Positions 6,480-14,697 of a stretch of 37,925 nt of DNA are shown here, piece after piece (position 1 is the stretch's first letter; each line of letters starts with the position of its first letter). Below the pieces are notes generated by a model, which was given only the letters and a program-made list of their open reading frames with translations, made no database searches and had not been told where the DNA came from. Source of the DNA: JBKDZP01 sp047971315 (GTDB lineage: Bacteria; Bacillota_I; Bacilli_A; RF39; UBA660); NCBI GenBank assembly GCA_047971315.1, contig JBKDZP010000010.1:1-37925 (forward strand), given 5' to 3'. Both the position numbers and the translations under genes were made by a program.

Positions 6480-6884
6480 ATGAAAACAAACAACAAAGGA
6501 TTTACATTAATTGAAATAATTGCAGTTCTAGTAATTATAGGAGTTTTAGCAGCAATAGCTGTACCAGCAGTTTTAAATACAATTGAAAACTCAAGAAAAG
6601 ATTCTTATATTGCAACAGCAAATGTAATGGTTAGTGCAGCAAAAACAGCATATGGATATAGCGATGCAATATTTAGTGATAATTCCGCTACACTTAGCGA
6701 ATTAATTAGTGCTGGATATATGGAAGATATAACTAATGATCCTTGGGGTAAAGCATTTGATAAGAATTCATCAAATATTCAAATATCTGGTAGCACGTAT
6801 ATGGTTACTTTGACTAGTACTAACGGGTCAAAAAAAATTAGTAACGTTGATTCAAAAAACTTATCACGTGATAGCGTTCAATGA
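6480..6884 (+). CDS. Type IV prepilin, probably major pilin
   Basis: A 134-residue prepilin with a short basic leader and class III cleavage site (NNKG|FTLIE): Gly at -1, Phe at +1 and Glu at +5, followed by the hydrophobic alpha1 helix (IIAVLVIIGVLAAIAVPAVLNTI). The globular part contains the DPWGKAF segment seen in GspG/PilA-like subunits and a short C-terminal sheet. As first gene after the promoter, with a strong AGGAGAGG site, it is the likely most-expressed subunit. It would need a prepilin peptidase encoded elsewhere. Its TGA stop overlaps the next ATG (ATGA). Confidence 0.92.
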   Translation: MKTNNKGFTLIEIIAVLVIIGVLAAIAVPAVLNTIENSRKDSYIATANVMVSAAKTAYGYSDAIFSDNSATLSELISAGYMEDITNDPWGKAFDKNSSNIQISGSTYMVTLTSTNGSKKISNVDSKNLSRDSVQ

Positions 6885-7420
6885 TTAGAAAAAAAAATGG
6901 ATTTACTTTAGTAGAAACAGTTGCCGCAATGGTTATACTATCCATAGTTATTTTGGGTAGCTATCAGCTATTCGCAACTGTTTTTCTTCAAAATAATAAG
7001 AATGAAGAATATACGGTTAATTATTTTGTTACCTTAGGTGTATCTAATTATATTAAATCTTTAAACTATAATGATATTTATAATTTTGTCACAAATAGTT
7101 CTTTAAAATTTAATTATGAAAATTGTATATTTTTCAGTGATGAAAATCATGTTAATATGTGTAAAAAAGTTTTTGAACCAATTGTCGGTAATTATACTTA
7201 TGATCATAATAATTTATATGTCCTTTTTATAATTCCAACAATTGATAACTATGAAAGTATAAAAAATGAAGTAAAAAAATATCCCATAAATGTAGTTACT
7301 GCTTTTAATAGTTTTAATTACTCAAATGATTTTAGTAATTTTATTTATTATATTGTTTACTCATCATCTCTTAATGAAGAAAAAGTAATAGAGGGGATTT
7401 TAACTAATGAAATTGAATAA
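6881..7420 (+). CDS. Minor prepilin
   Basis: A 179-residue protein beginning MIRKKNG|FTLVET, a class III prepilin leader with Glu at +5, then a hydrophobic helix (VAAMVILSIVILGSYQLFATVF). The rest is Asn/Tyr-rich with one pair of Cys (NCIFF...NMCKKVF) that could form a disulphide. It overlaps the previous gene by four bases and the next by 14, indicating translational coupling within the operon. It is probably a GspI/J-class or PilV-like minor subunit helping initiate or cap the pilus. Confidence 0.85.
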   Translation: MIRKKNGFTLVETVAAMVILSIVILGSYQLFATVFLQNNKNEEYTVNYFVTLGVSNYIKSLNYNDIYNFVTNSSLKFNYENCIFFSDENHVNMCKKVFEPIVGNYTYDHNNLYVLFIIPTIDNYESIKNEVKKYPINVVTAFNSFNYSNDFSNFIYYIVYSSSLNEEKVIEGILTNEIE

Positions 7421-7910
7421 TAAAGGAATAACTTTAATTGAAATGATTGCAGTTATTATTATTTTTTCTCTTGTAATGTCAGCTTTATATAGTAGTTTAT
7501 CTATGATTTTAAATATGAGTAAAGCAGTAAATATTGATCAAGAAAATATTAGTGATGTCACTTTATTTTTAAATACTTTATCAAATAGTTTTGATAATAT
7601 AAAATTCGATACAAGTACTAGTTGTGGTTCAAATTGTGTTTTATTTACTAAAAATGGATATTATAGTGTAAATGAAAATTTAGAAAAAAATTATATTTCA
7701 TCACAAACAGGAAAAATATATATTGAAAAAAATACTATTTTTTTTACAAATAATGATTCTATAATTAACTCAATAGAAGTTAGTGAAAAATCTACTATAA
7801 CTACAAGTTGTATTATTTCAAATTGTAGTGATGCGGTAATAGAATTAAAAATTATAAGAGATAGATTTAATGAAAATAGTTTTGAGGTACTAAGTTTTTT
7901 AGCACATTAA
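7407..7910 (+). CDS. Minor prepilin
   Basis: A 167-residue prepilin with leader MKLNNKG|ITLIEM (Ile at +1, Glu at +5) and hydrophobic helix IAVIIIFSLVMSALYSSLSMIL. The globular part holds two Cys pairs (TSCGSNCVLF and TTSCIISNC) likely to form disulphides and otherwise resembles GspJ/PilW-type minor pilins in size and order. It starts inside the end of the previous gene. The next gene follows after nine bases carrying AAGGAGG. Confidence 0.85.
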   Translation: MKLNNKGITLIEMIAVIIIFSLVMSALYSSLSMILNMSKAVNIDQENISDVTLFLNTLSNSFDNIKFDTSTSCGSNCVLFTKNGYYSVNENLEKNYISSQTGKIYIEKNTIFFTNNDSIINSIEVSEKSTITTSCIISNCSDAVIELKIIRDRFNENSFEVLSFLAH

Positions 7911-7919
7911 GGAGGTTTT

Positions 7920-9374
7920 ATGAAAAATAAAAAAGGATTTGTCCTTCTTTCAGTTATAGGAATGCTTATACTTTTTTCTACTATTGGATTATTACTTCTT
8001 AGTGCAAATTTAAATTTAAGAACACGAGCTGCTAAAATGGAAGAACTAGATATTATTGATAATAATAATGAAATCATTGCTAATACTATTATAAGTAAAT
8101 ATACAAATTATATTTATTCACAAAGTTTTAATAGTTTGATTGAACTTAATAATTTGTTAAGTTCATTCGAAGGAAATAATTATAAAAATATTACAAATGA
8201 TTACGATGAAATTAGTATTGAAATTGTATCTACTGATGATTTTATTACAAATAAAATGATCCAAAGAAAAATAAGTGTTACAAGTAGTGGTAGAACTATT
8301 ACAAAATATTTAACAATTGAAGATACTTCACAAATAGTAGAATCTAAAGAGAAAAATGGTGTTGCATTAACTTCCTTAAAAACAATTAGAATTATGGGGA
8401 ATGTTTCAATTGCAGGAGATGTTAGTACAAATAACGTTTTTGAATATACTAAGGGGTATTTTAAAGATTTATTCTTTTTAACAAGTGGATATTTTTTTAA
8501 TAAAACATCAAGTACATCTGTTTTGAGTTTTAAAAATAATAATAGTATAATTAATTCAACAAATGGATTAGCAGTTTGTAGTGGTATCTTCAGTAGTTTT
8601 GACATTTGTCATTCAACAGGTTTATTTTTCTCAAGTTCAAGTTCTATTTCTAATGCTAGCGTAAATAAGGCTAGTGTAGTAGAAGAAATAGATTTTAATA
8701 ATTTATTTAAGAAAGATGTATTTTTAAAAACCGGACTAACAAGCACTTATGATATAGATAGTACTACATCAATTGCTCTTTTAAAAGCTGCATTACAAAT
8801 AAAAGTAAATGAACTAAAAATTAGTTTAAATAATGCAAATAATTTGAATAAAACTAATGATGTATATATTAATGGAAATGTTAGTGAAAGTAAAATTTAT
8901 TATAGTACTAATAATTGGGTTTATGTTTTTGGAGATTTAAATTTAACTTCAACTTCTAAAGTGGAAGCAAATTTATTTGTTTTTGGAGATGTTTCTATTG
9001 ATAATGGAAATAATACCTTAGATATTTCAAATTCTAAAATATATTCCTTAGGTGATATTAGTATAAATGAAAGTATATTAAAATCAATTGATATTACTAG
9101 TATTTATTCTAATGGAAGTACGATTTTAGAAAATTGTGAATCTAGTGGACAACTTAATTTAGAAATAAAATCAAAAAACAGTGTAGTAATTTCCCAAGTA
9201 AATAATATTTTAAATTTTAAAGGAAGTATTTATAGTGGTGGAAATGGTGATAATATAAAGAGTTCAACAATGACTGGAATATTATTAAGTAGTAATACAT
9301 CACTACTTAATATTGAATCAATTAATGAAAATATTACAACTGAAGAATTTACATATAAAATTATAAAAAACTAA
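7920..9374 (+). CDS. Large prepilin-like protein with beta-repeat C-terminus
   Basis: A 484-residue protein with MKNKKG|FVLLSVIGMLILFSTIGLLLLSANLNLRTRA, a PilX/GspK-like N-terminus that lacks the Glu at +5, as those pilins often do. The middle (about 40-150) is helical then beta-rich. From about 150 onwards it is built of short Ser/Asn/Ile strands such as IRIMGNVSIAGDVSTNN, VYVFGDLNLTS, LFVFGDVSIDN and IYSLGDISINE, resembling a beta-solenoid or polymer-forming repeat. It could be a tip-located subunit with an extended adhesive or scaffold domain. It is far larger than its three prepilin neighbours. The preceding AAGGAGG site is strong. Confidence 0.75.
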   Translation: MKNKKGFVLLSVIGMLILFSTIGLLLLSANLNLRTRAAKMEELDIIDNNNEIIANTIISKYTNYIYSQSFNSLIELNNLLSSFEGNNYKNITNDYDEISIEIVSTDDFITNKMIQRKISVTSSGRTITKYLTIEDTSQIVESKEKNGVALTSLKTIRIMGNVSIAGDVSTNNVFEYTKGYFKDLFFLTSGYFFNKTSSTSVLSFKNNNSIINSTNGLAVCSGIFSSFDICHSTGLFFSSSSSISNASVNKASVVEEIDFNNLFKKDVFLKTGLTSTYDIDSTTSIALLKAALQIKVNELKISLNNANNLNKTNDVYINGNVSESKIYYSTNNWVYVFGDLNLTSTSKVEANLFVFGDVSIDNGNNTLDISNSKIYSLGDISINESILKSIDITSIYSNGSTILENCESSGQLNLEIKSKNSVVISQVNNILNFKGSIYSGGNGDNIKSSTMTGILLSSNTSLLNIESINENITTEEFTYKIIKN

Positions 9375-9386
9375 GTAGGTGTGAAA

Positions 9387-11042
9387 ATGGAAAATAAAAA
9401 ATTAAATTATTTAATTGAAAATAATCTTGTAAGTGAAGAAAATTATAATAAGGCACTTGAAGGACAAATTGAAGGTGAAACTGTCCTTAATACATTAATT
9501 AGATTAAATTTTGTAAATGAAAAAAAGGTAGTAGAAGTATTAAGTCAAAAAAGTAACTATCCAATTATCGATTTAAATAATATTGTAATTGATAATAATG
9601 TTAGAAGTATTTTATCATATGAATTTATAACTGAAGAAAATGTATTACCTTTAAGATTAGAAAATAATAAACTAGTAATAGTTGTAATGGATCCCTTTTA
9701 CTATGAGGTTCAACAATACATTAAGTTACTTACAAATTTACAGTTAGATATTAAATTAGCAACTGAAACTGAAATCAGAAAAGCAATTATTGCTCATTAT
9801 GGTAAAGAATATGAACAAAACAGCTTAATACCAGAACTTTTAAGAGATAAGAATATTGATGAAATTAAGAATCAATCACTAGAAGATAGTCCAATTTTAC
9901 AACTAATAGATAATATTTTGGAAAGTGCAGTTTTAAATAAGGCATCAGATATTCATTTTGATCCTGATGAGGATAAGTTATATGTTCGATATAGAATTGA
10001 TGGTGATTTAACTGATCATAGTATTCTTCCAAAAGAGCTTCAGTCTATGGTAGAATCAAGATTAAAAATAATGTCTAATTTAGATATAACTGAAAAACGC
10101 TTACCTCAAGATGGTAGAATTAAGTTGAACTTAGAAACTAATTCAGTTGACATTCGTGTTTCTACTTTACCTACTAATTTAGGCGAAAAAATAGTACTTA
10201 GAATTTTGGATGTTGCAAATTCAATTTCTACAATTGATGACATTGGTTTTAATGAAAAAAATATGAAAATATTCTCTAATTTAATAAGTAGACCAAACGG
10301 TATTATTTTAGTTACATGACCAACTGGTTCTGGAAAAACAACAACTTTATATTCAGCATTAGCTAAGTTAAATAAGGAAAATATAAATATAATTACATGC
10401 GAAGATCCAGTTGAAATTGAATTTCCAAGAATTAATCAAATTAGTATTAATGAAACAATTGGGCTAACATTTTCTAGAAGTTTAAGAGCAATACTAAGAC
10501 AAGATCCAGATATTATAATGATTGGGGAAATGAGAGATTTAGAAACTGCTGAAATTGCAATTAAATCATCTTTAACTGGACATTTAGTTTTAAGTACACT
10601 TCATACTAATGATGCAGTAAGTAGTGTATATAGATTATTTGATATGGGAATAAAACCATATTTAATAGCTGCATCTGTTACTGGTATAATTGCACAAAGA
10701 TTAGTTAAAACCTTATGTCCTGACTGCAAAAAATTAGAAAATGTTACAAAAGAAGAACAACATATTTTGAAAAGTAAAAATATAGATGTTAAAAAGTTAT
10801 ATCATAAAGTTGGATGCACTCATTGTAATAATACTGGGTATAGAGGAAGAACTGCGATTTGTGAAATTTTTGAAATAACAAAAGAAATTTCTGATATGAT
10901 CGCCAAGGAAGCAACTAATAATCAACTTAAAACTGCAGCAATTAAAAATGGAATGGAATCAATTTTTACAGATGGTATAAATAAGGTAGTAGAAGGTATT
11001 ACTACTATTGAAGAAGTAATTAGGGTTAGTGATTATGAGTAA
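9387..11042 (+). pseudogene. pilB: Type IV pilus assembly ATPase PilB, interrupted by in-frame TGA
   Basis: Over the full frame this is a complete PilB/GspE-family assembly ATPase of about 551 codons. An MshEN-type N-terminal domain (to about 150) is followed by the ATPase core: SDIHFDPDEDKLYVRYRIDG, the Asp/His boxes, Walker A PTGSGKTTTLYS, IIMIGEMRDLETAE with the Walker B Glu, GHLVLSTLHTNDA, and a four-Cys zinc site (CPDCKK...CTHCNNTGYRGR). TGA at 10317-10319 replaces the Gly that precedes PTGSGKT (normally VTGPTGSGKTT; GGA to TGA is one base). The truncated product of 310 residues has no nucleotide-binding site. The rest is undamaged, so this is a recent nonsense mutation, a sequencing error, or unusual decoding. 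ATG at 9387 is preferred over GTG at 9381 because AGGTG ends five bases before it. Confidence 0.88.
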
Positions 11043-12246
11043 ATATAGTTATGTAGTAATCGATGAGTTTAATAAAAAAATTAGAGGAACTATCAATTCA
11101 CCTTCAAAAGAAAAAGCTGTTTTATCTTTGAATTCTAACAATTTTGTAGTTATAGATATAAAAAAAGAAATTGCACCAGATTTATCTAGAGTTTTCAATT
11201 ATAGCGAAAAAAAGATTGATACTGATCTTTTGGTTACATTCCTAGTTCAGTTAGATTCACTATTAACAGCAGGTATAAATATTGTTCAAGCTAGTGATAT
11301 TATTGTTGATTCATTTGTAAATGATCGTTCTTTTCACAAGGTTTTAAAAGTTGTTTTTGATAAAGTAAAAACTGGAGAAAAACTATCTGAAGCATTAAAA
11401 ATTTATGACAATTTTTTTCCTAGCATTTTGATTAGTAGTGTAGCTGCTGCTGAGAAAACAGGTAAATTAAATGATGTTATTAGTCAATTAGCTACATATT
11501 ACGATAAAAGATCTAATTTGAAAAAACAAATTAAAGGAGTTTTAACTTATCCTATTTTTATGTTTGTATTTTCTATATTAGCACTTGCTTTTTTACTTTA
11601 TTTTGTTGTTCCTTCATTTGTTAGTTTATATGAGACTCAAAATTCAGAGATTCCTGGAATTACACAATTAATCATTAATTTTTCTGATTTTTTAGTAAAT
11701 AATATTTTTATAATTATTTTATTTATTATTGGTATTATTTTCTTAATTTACTATTTAAATAAGAAAAAAGAGGTTAGATATTTCTTTTCACGATTAATGA
11801 TTAATATTCCAATTGTTGGGGAGTACATAGTACTTACTAATTTAATTAAGATTTCCTCTAACATTGGATTAATGTTTGATACTACTAAAAATAAGTTAGA
11901 AGTATTGGAACTAGCTAAAAATCAAATGCAAAATGAGGTTTATAAAGAAGTTATGTCTGTAATGTATATAAATGCATTCTCAGGTAAACCTTTACTTAAT
12001 GAGTTAAAAGACGACGAGATTCTACCTTTATTTTTTAAACAAATGTTTGAAATTGGTGAGAATACGGGTCAAATTTCTGATTTAATGAAAAAAACAACAA
12101 GATATTATGAAACCAGATTAGATAATGGTATTGTTAAATTAAAAAGTATGATTGAACCGTTGTCAATACTTTTAATCGTCATATTATTATTACCAGTTAT
12201 AATTGGTATTGTATTACCAATGTTTACTATTTATGAGCAATTTTAG
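11035..12246 (+). CDS. pilC: Type IV pilus inner-membrane platform protein PilC
   Basis: A 403-residue PilC/GspF-family protein, the polytopic platform on which the assembly ATPase acts. Two T2SF domains are visible, near residues 65-185 (LVTFLVQLDSLLTAGINIVQA...AAAEKTGKL, YPIFMFVFSI) and 255-385 (IVGEYIVLTNLIKISSNIGLMFD...MFEIGENTGQISDLM), with membrane helices near 165-190, 220-245 and at the C-terminus (PLSILLIVILLLPVIIGIVLPMF). It overlaps the end of pilB by eight bases (ATGAGTAA), so it is probably coupled translationally; an in-frame GTG at 11029 is a less likely start. The length is normal. Confidence 0.93.
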   Translation: MSKYSYVVIDEFNKKIRGTINSPSKEKAVLSLNSNNFVVIDIKKEIAPDLSRVFNYSEKKIDTDLLVTFLVQLDSLLTAGINIVQASDIIVDSFVNDRSFHKVLKVVFDKVKTGEKLSEALKIYDNFFPSILISSVAAAEKTGKLNDVISQLATYYDKRSNLKKQIKGVLTYPIFMFVFSILALAFLLYFVVPSFVSLYETQNSEIPGITQLIINFSDFLVNNIFIIILFIIGIIFLIYYLNKKKEVRYFFSRLMINIPIVGEYIVLTNLIKISSNIGLMFDTTKNKLEVLELAKNQMQNEVYKEVMSVMYINAFSGKPLLNELKDDEILPLFFKQMFEIGENTGQISDLMKKTTRYYETRLDNGIVKLKSMIEPLSILLIVILLLPVIIGIVLPMFTIYEQF

Positions 12247-12255
12247 GAGGTACTT

Positions 12256-13698
12256 ATGAGTAAAAGAATTTTAAATATTCAATTTACAGAAAAATATATT
12301 TATTATGGAGAAATTAAAAAAGATGGATCTGTTGTTTATAAATATGGTAAGATAAAAATTGACAAGGGGATTATTCAAAATAATATTGTTGTAGATGTAC
12401 CAAGATTTACACAATTAATGAATGAAGAATTTAAACAAAAAAATATTAAAACAAAAGAGGTTAATATACTTATCCCAAGAAATAGTTTATTTGTCAAAAA
12501 GATTAAGTTACCCAAAAATATTTCAAATAAGGACGTTAAATCTTATATAAATTCAAATCTATATATAAATATTTCATTGCCCATTTCAGATGCAAAAATT
12601 TCATATAAATTAATTGAAAAAACAAATGAAGCATTAATTTATACTGTTTCTAAAGAACTAACTCATATGATCAAAAGAATGATTCTAGAGTGTGAAAAAG
12701 TTGTTGTTGATTTAAATGTTGCTACAACATCATTTTTTAATTTTTTTGATACTAATTATGATTTAGAGTTAATTCAAAATAAAAATTTATTAATAGTACA
12801 ACAAATAGAAAATAATTTATATTTATATATTATTGAAAATCTAAATTTAGTTTACTTTCTAAATTCAACCTATGATGAAACAAATAATCTTGAAAAAAAT
12901 GAATGGATATTACATCAAATTGAAACTATAACTGAATTTTATGAATTTACATTAAAAAATAAACGAGAAAAAATTGATACTATATTACTTCGCGCTGAAA
13001 AGAAAATTGCATCAAATCTTGAATTAAAGTTGAAAAATACTGATTTTAATGTTATGGCTATTTTTAATAAAAAGGTAATGTGTAATGATGTTTTAATACC
13101 AGATGAATTTATTTCGGTTGTGTCACCTTGTAAAAATAAACATAATGTGAAAATTAAATTTTCAGTTGAAAAGATTAAGTCACAAGAAATTGAGAGATAT
13201 AAAACTGTAGACTCGATAATTTTAAGTATTTTAATAATTATTTTAGGATTTACATTATATCAATTTGTGTATAATGTAAAGCTAATGATGGATATTAATA
13301 GTCTTGAAAAAGATGTAAGTAATATTTCAAATAAGATAATCTATAATAATACAAAAGCTGAGTATTTAGAAATCATAACTGAAATTAATTATATTAAAAA
13401 TAGTTCAATGCCAGCTGGTTATTTACTTAATACAATTAAAGAAATTCAACCCGAAGGACTTGTTATCGAAAGTATAAAAATTTCTGACGATGGTTTTCTT
13501 CAATTTTATGTTAATGGAATTGATAAATCAATTTTGGAATTTATTGATATTATAAAATCACGTTCATCAGTTGAATATGTTGTTTCAAATAGACTTACTT
13601 ATAATCAAGGGACTAGTAACGCTTTTTCTACAATTAATATAAAACTTAATATGGAAAAACTAAGTGAATTGGCTGAGAGTGATGAGGTGAGTGAATGA
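12256..13698 (+). CDS. pilM: PilM-PilN fusion protein of the pilus alignment complex
   Basis: A 480-residue protein. Residues about 1-300 form an actin-like PilM domain (ILNIQFTEKYIYYGEI at the start, VNILIPRNSLFVKKIKLP, then an ASKHA-type layout). At about 320-340 a single membrane helix (SIILSILIIILGFTLYQFVYNV) is followed by a coiled-coil (INSLEKDVSNISNKI) and a PilN-like ferredoxin-type domain (LLNTIKEIQPEGLVIESIKISDDG...INIKLNM). In most bacteria PilM and PilN are separate and PilM binds the PilN cytoplasmic tail, so the fusion joins two natural partners. A strong AGGAGG site precedes the ATG. The stop overlaps the next ATG (ATGA). Confidence 0.82.
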   Translation: MSKRILNIQFTEKYIYYGEIKKDGSVVYKYGKIKIDKGIIQNNIVVDVPRFTQLMNEEFKQKNIKTKEVNILIPRNSLFVKKIKLPKNISNKDVKSYINSNLYINISLPISDAKISYKLIEKTNEALIYTVSKELTHMIKRMILECEKVVVDLNVATTSFFNFFDTNYDLELIQNKNLLIVQQIENNLYLYIIENLNLVYFLNSTYDETNNLEKNEWILHQIETITEFYEFTLKNKREKIDTILLRAEKKIASNLELKLKNTDFNVMAIFNKKVMCNDVLIPDEFISVVSPCKNKHNVKIKFSVEKIKSQEIERYKTVDSIILSILIIILGFTLYQFVYNVKLMMDINSLEKDVSNISNKIIYNNTKAEYLEIITEINYIKNSSMPAGYLLNTIKEIQPEGLVIESIKISDDGFLQFYVNGIDKSILEFIDIIKSRSSVEYVVSNRLTYNQGTSNAFSTINIKLNMEKLSELAESDEVSE

Positions 13699-14285
13699 AT
13701 CGTAAAATTGTAGAAGATTTAAAATTAAAAAGTGTGCAAAAAAATTTAATTATTTTAGTTTTTGTTATTATAATTTTGACTGTGGGTATTATAATTCAAA
13801 ATGAACGTAAGAAATTATTTCAAGCTGAAAGATCAGAGTTAATTTTAAAATTGTCTATGAATAATTCTTTGTATGAGCAATATAGTAAAACAGATTTTCC
13901 AACATCAAATGATTTGAGTGAAATTTTACCGATGGGATCTGATGTTACAAATTTTATTAAAGATGAAATCTTAGACTTATTTGCTCAATACAATGCCAAA
14001 ATTTTAGATTTTAGTTTTGACGAAATTAGTGTTGAAGATACTAATTTAGATGCAACTATGTTTAAAAAACTAGATGTTCATGGTAATAGATTTAGTGGGA
14101 CTTTGTTAGTTGATAGTATTGATAGCTTTATTATTCTTTTTCAAAATTATCAAAAGTCTACTAGATTCATTTATTTAGAAAGTATAGATGCAAAAGAAAG
14201 CACAATGTATGCTGATAAAATTGAAGTTGTAATTGGATTTGTTGTGTTTCATAATAATAATATTGATTATACTTTATATGAATAA
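13695..14285 (+). CDS. pilO: PilO-like pilus alignment protein
   Basis: A 196-residue bitopic membrane protein: short basic cytoplasmic tail, one helix (LIILVFVIIILTVGIIIQ, about 18-35), a coiled-coil, and an extracytoplasmic alpha/beta domain (GNRFSGTLLVDSIDSFIILFQNYQKSTRFIYLESIDA). This plan, and its place directly after PilM-PilN, match PilO, the partner that dimerises with PilN. Sequence similarity is weak, so the assignment rests on topology and context. It is the last gene before the operon terminator. Confidence 0.7.
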   Translation: MNRKIVEDLKLKSVQKNLIILVFVIIILTVGIIIQNERKKLFQAERSELILKLSMNNSLYEQYSKTDFPTSNDLSEILPMGSDVTNFIKDEILDLFAQYNAKILDFSFDEISVEDTNLDATMFKKLDVHGNRFSGTLLVDSIDSFIILFQNYQKSTRFIYLESIDAKESTMYADKIEVVIGFVVFHNNNIDYTLYE

Positions 14286-14312
14286 GATTAAAAAATTTTT
14301 AATCTTTTTTTT
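14284..14312 (+). terminator. Terminator of the pilus operon
   Basis: AAGATTAAAAA (14284-14294) is mirrored by TTTTTAATCTT (14296-14306), followed by more T. It starts within the stop codon of the PilO-like gene. Confidence 0.8.
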
Positions 14313-14354
14313 TAAAAATATTTGAAACATTTATTTTGTATAAATTTATTTATA

Positions 14355-14383
14355 TTGACTAATACCCTCGATGGGTATAAAAT
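14355..14383 (+). promoter_or_regulatory. Copper operon promoter with CsoR operator
   Basis: TTGACT (14355-14360), a 17-base spacer and TAAAAT (14378-14383) form the promoter. A palindrome ATACCC-TCGAT-GGGTAT (14362-14378) fills the spacer. GC tracts in an inverted repeat are the known kind of CsoR site, so bound apo-CsoR would block RNA polymerase. GAGGTG lies before the csoR ATG. Confidence 0.75.
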
Positions 14384-14400
14384 TAATTTGAGGTGTATAA

Positions 14401-14697
14401 ATGAATAATTGTGATGAATGTATAAAAACTAAACATCGAACTGTTGAAGAAAAAAATAAAATAACAAAAAGACTTTCTATAGTTGAAGGTCAAGTTAGAG
14501 GAATAAAAAACATGCTAGAAGATGATAGATATTGTAGTGATATCTTAATTCAAATAAGTGCTATAAATAATTCTTTAAAAAGTATAGGAAATATAATTTT
14601 AAAAAGTCATATGGAAAGTTGCATGGTAGAAGAAATAAAGAAAGGAAATAATGAAATAATAGAAGAAATTATTGAATTATTTAAAAGACTAGACTAA
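14401..14697 (+). CDS. csoR: Copper-sensing repressor CsoR
   Basis: A 98-residue all-helical CsoR/RcnR-family repressor. The Cu(I) ligands are in place as Cys45 (DDRYCSDIL), His70 and Cys74 (LKSHMESCMVE), the Cys-His-Cys pattern that marks a copper sensor rather than the nickel or formaldehyde members. An extra CDEC pair lies at residues 4-7. Cu(I) binding releases it from the operator in its own promoter and induces the two transport genes behind it. TAATG overlap with the next gene. Confidence 0.93.
   Translation: MNNCDECIKTKHRTVEEKNKITKRLSIVEGQVRGIKNMLEDDRYCSDILIQISAINNSLKSIGNIILKSHMESCMVEEIKKGNNEIIEEIIELFKRLD

Noticed and set aside
10317..10319. Genome-wide reassignment of TGA to Gly or Trp
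   Set aside because: TGA ends several intact genes here, two of them in ATGA overlaps with the next gene, and Trp is written TGG throughout. A single site cannot support a code change.
6480..14285. A competence (com) pseudopilus rather than a pilus
   Set aside because: ComG operons lack PilM, PilN and PilO-like proteins; their presence points to a true type IV pilus.
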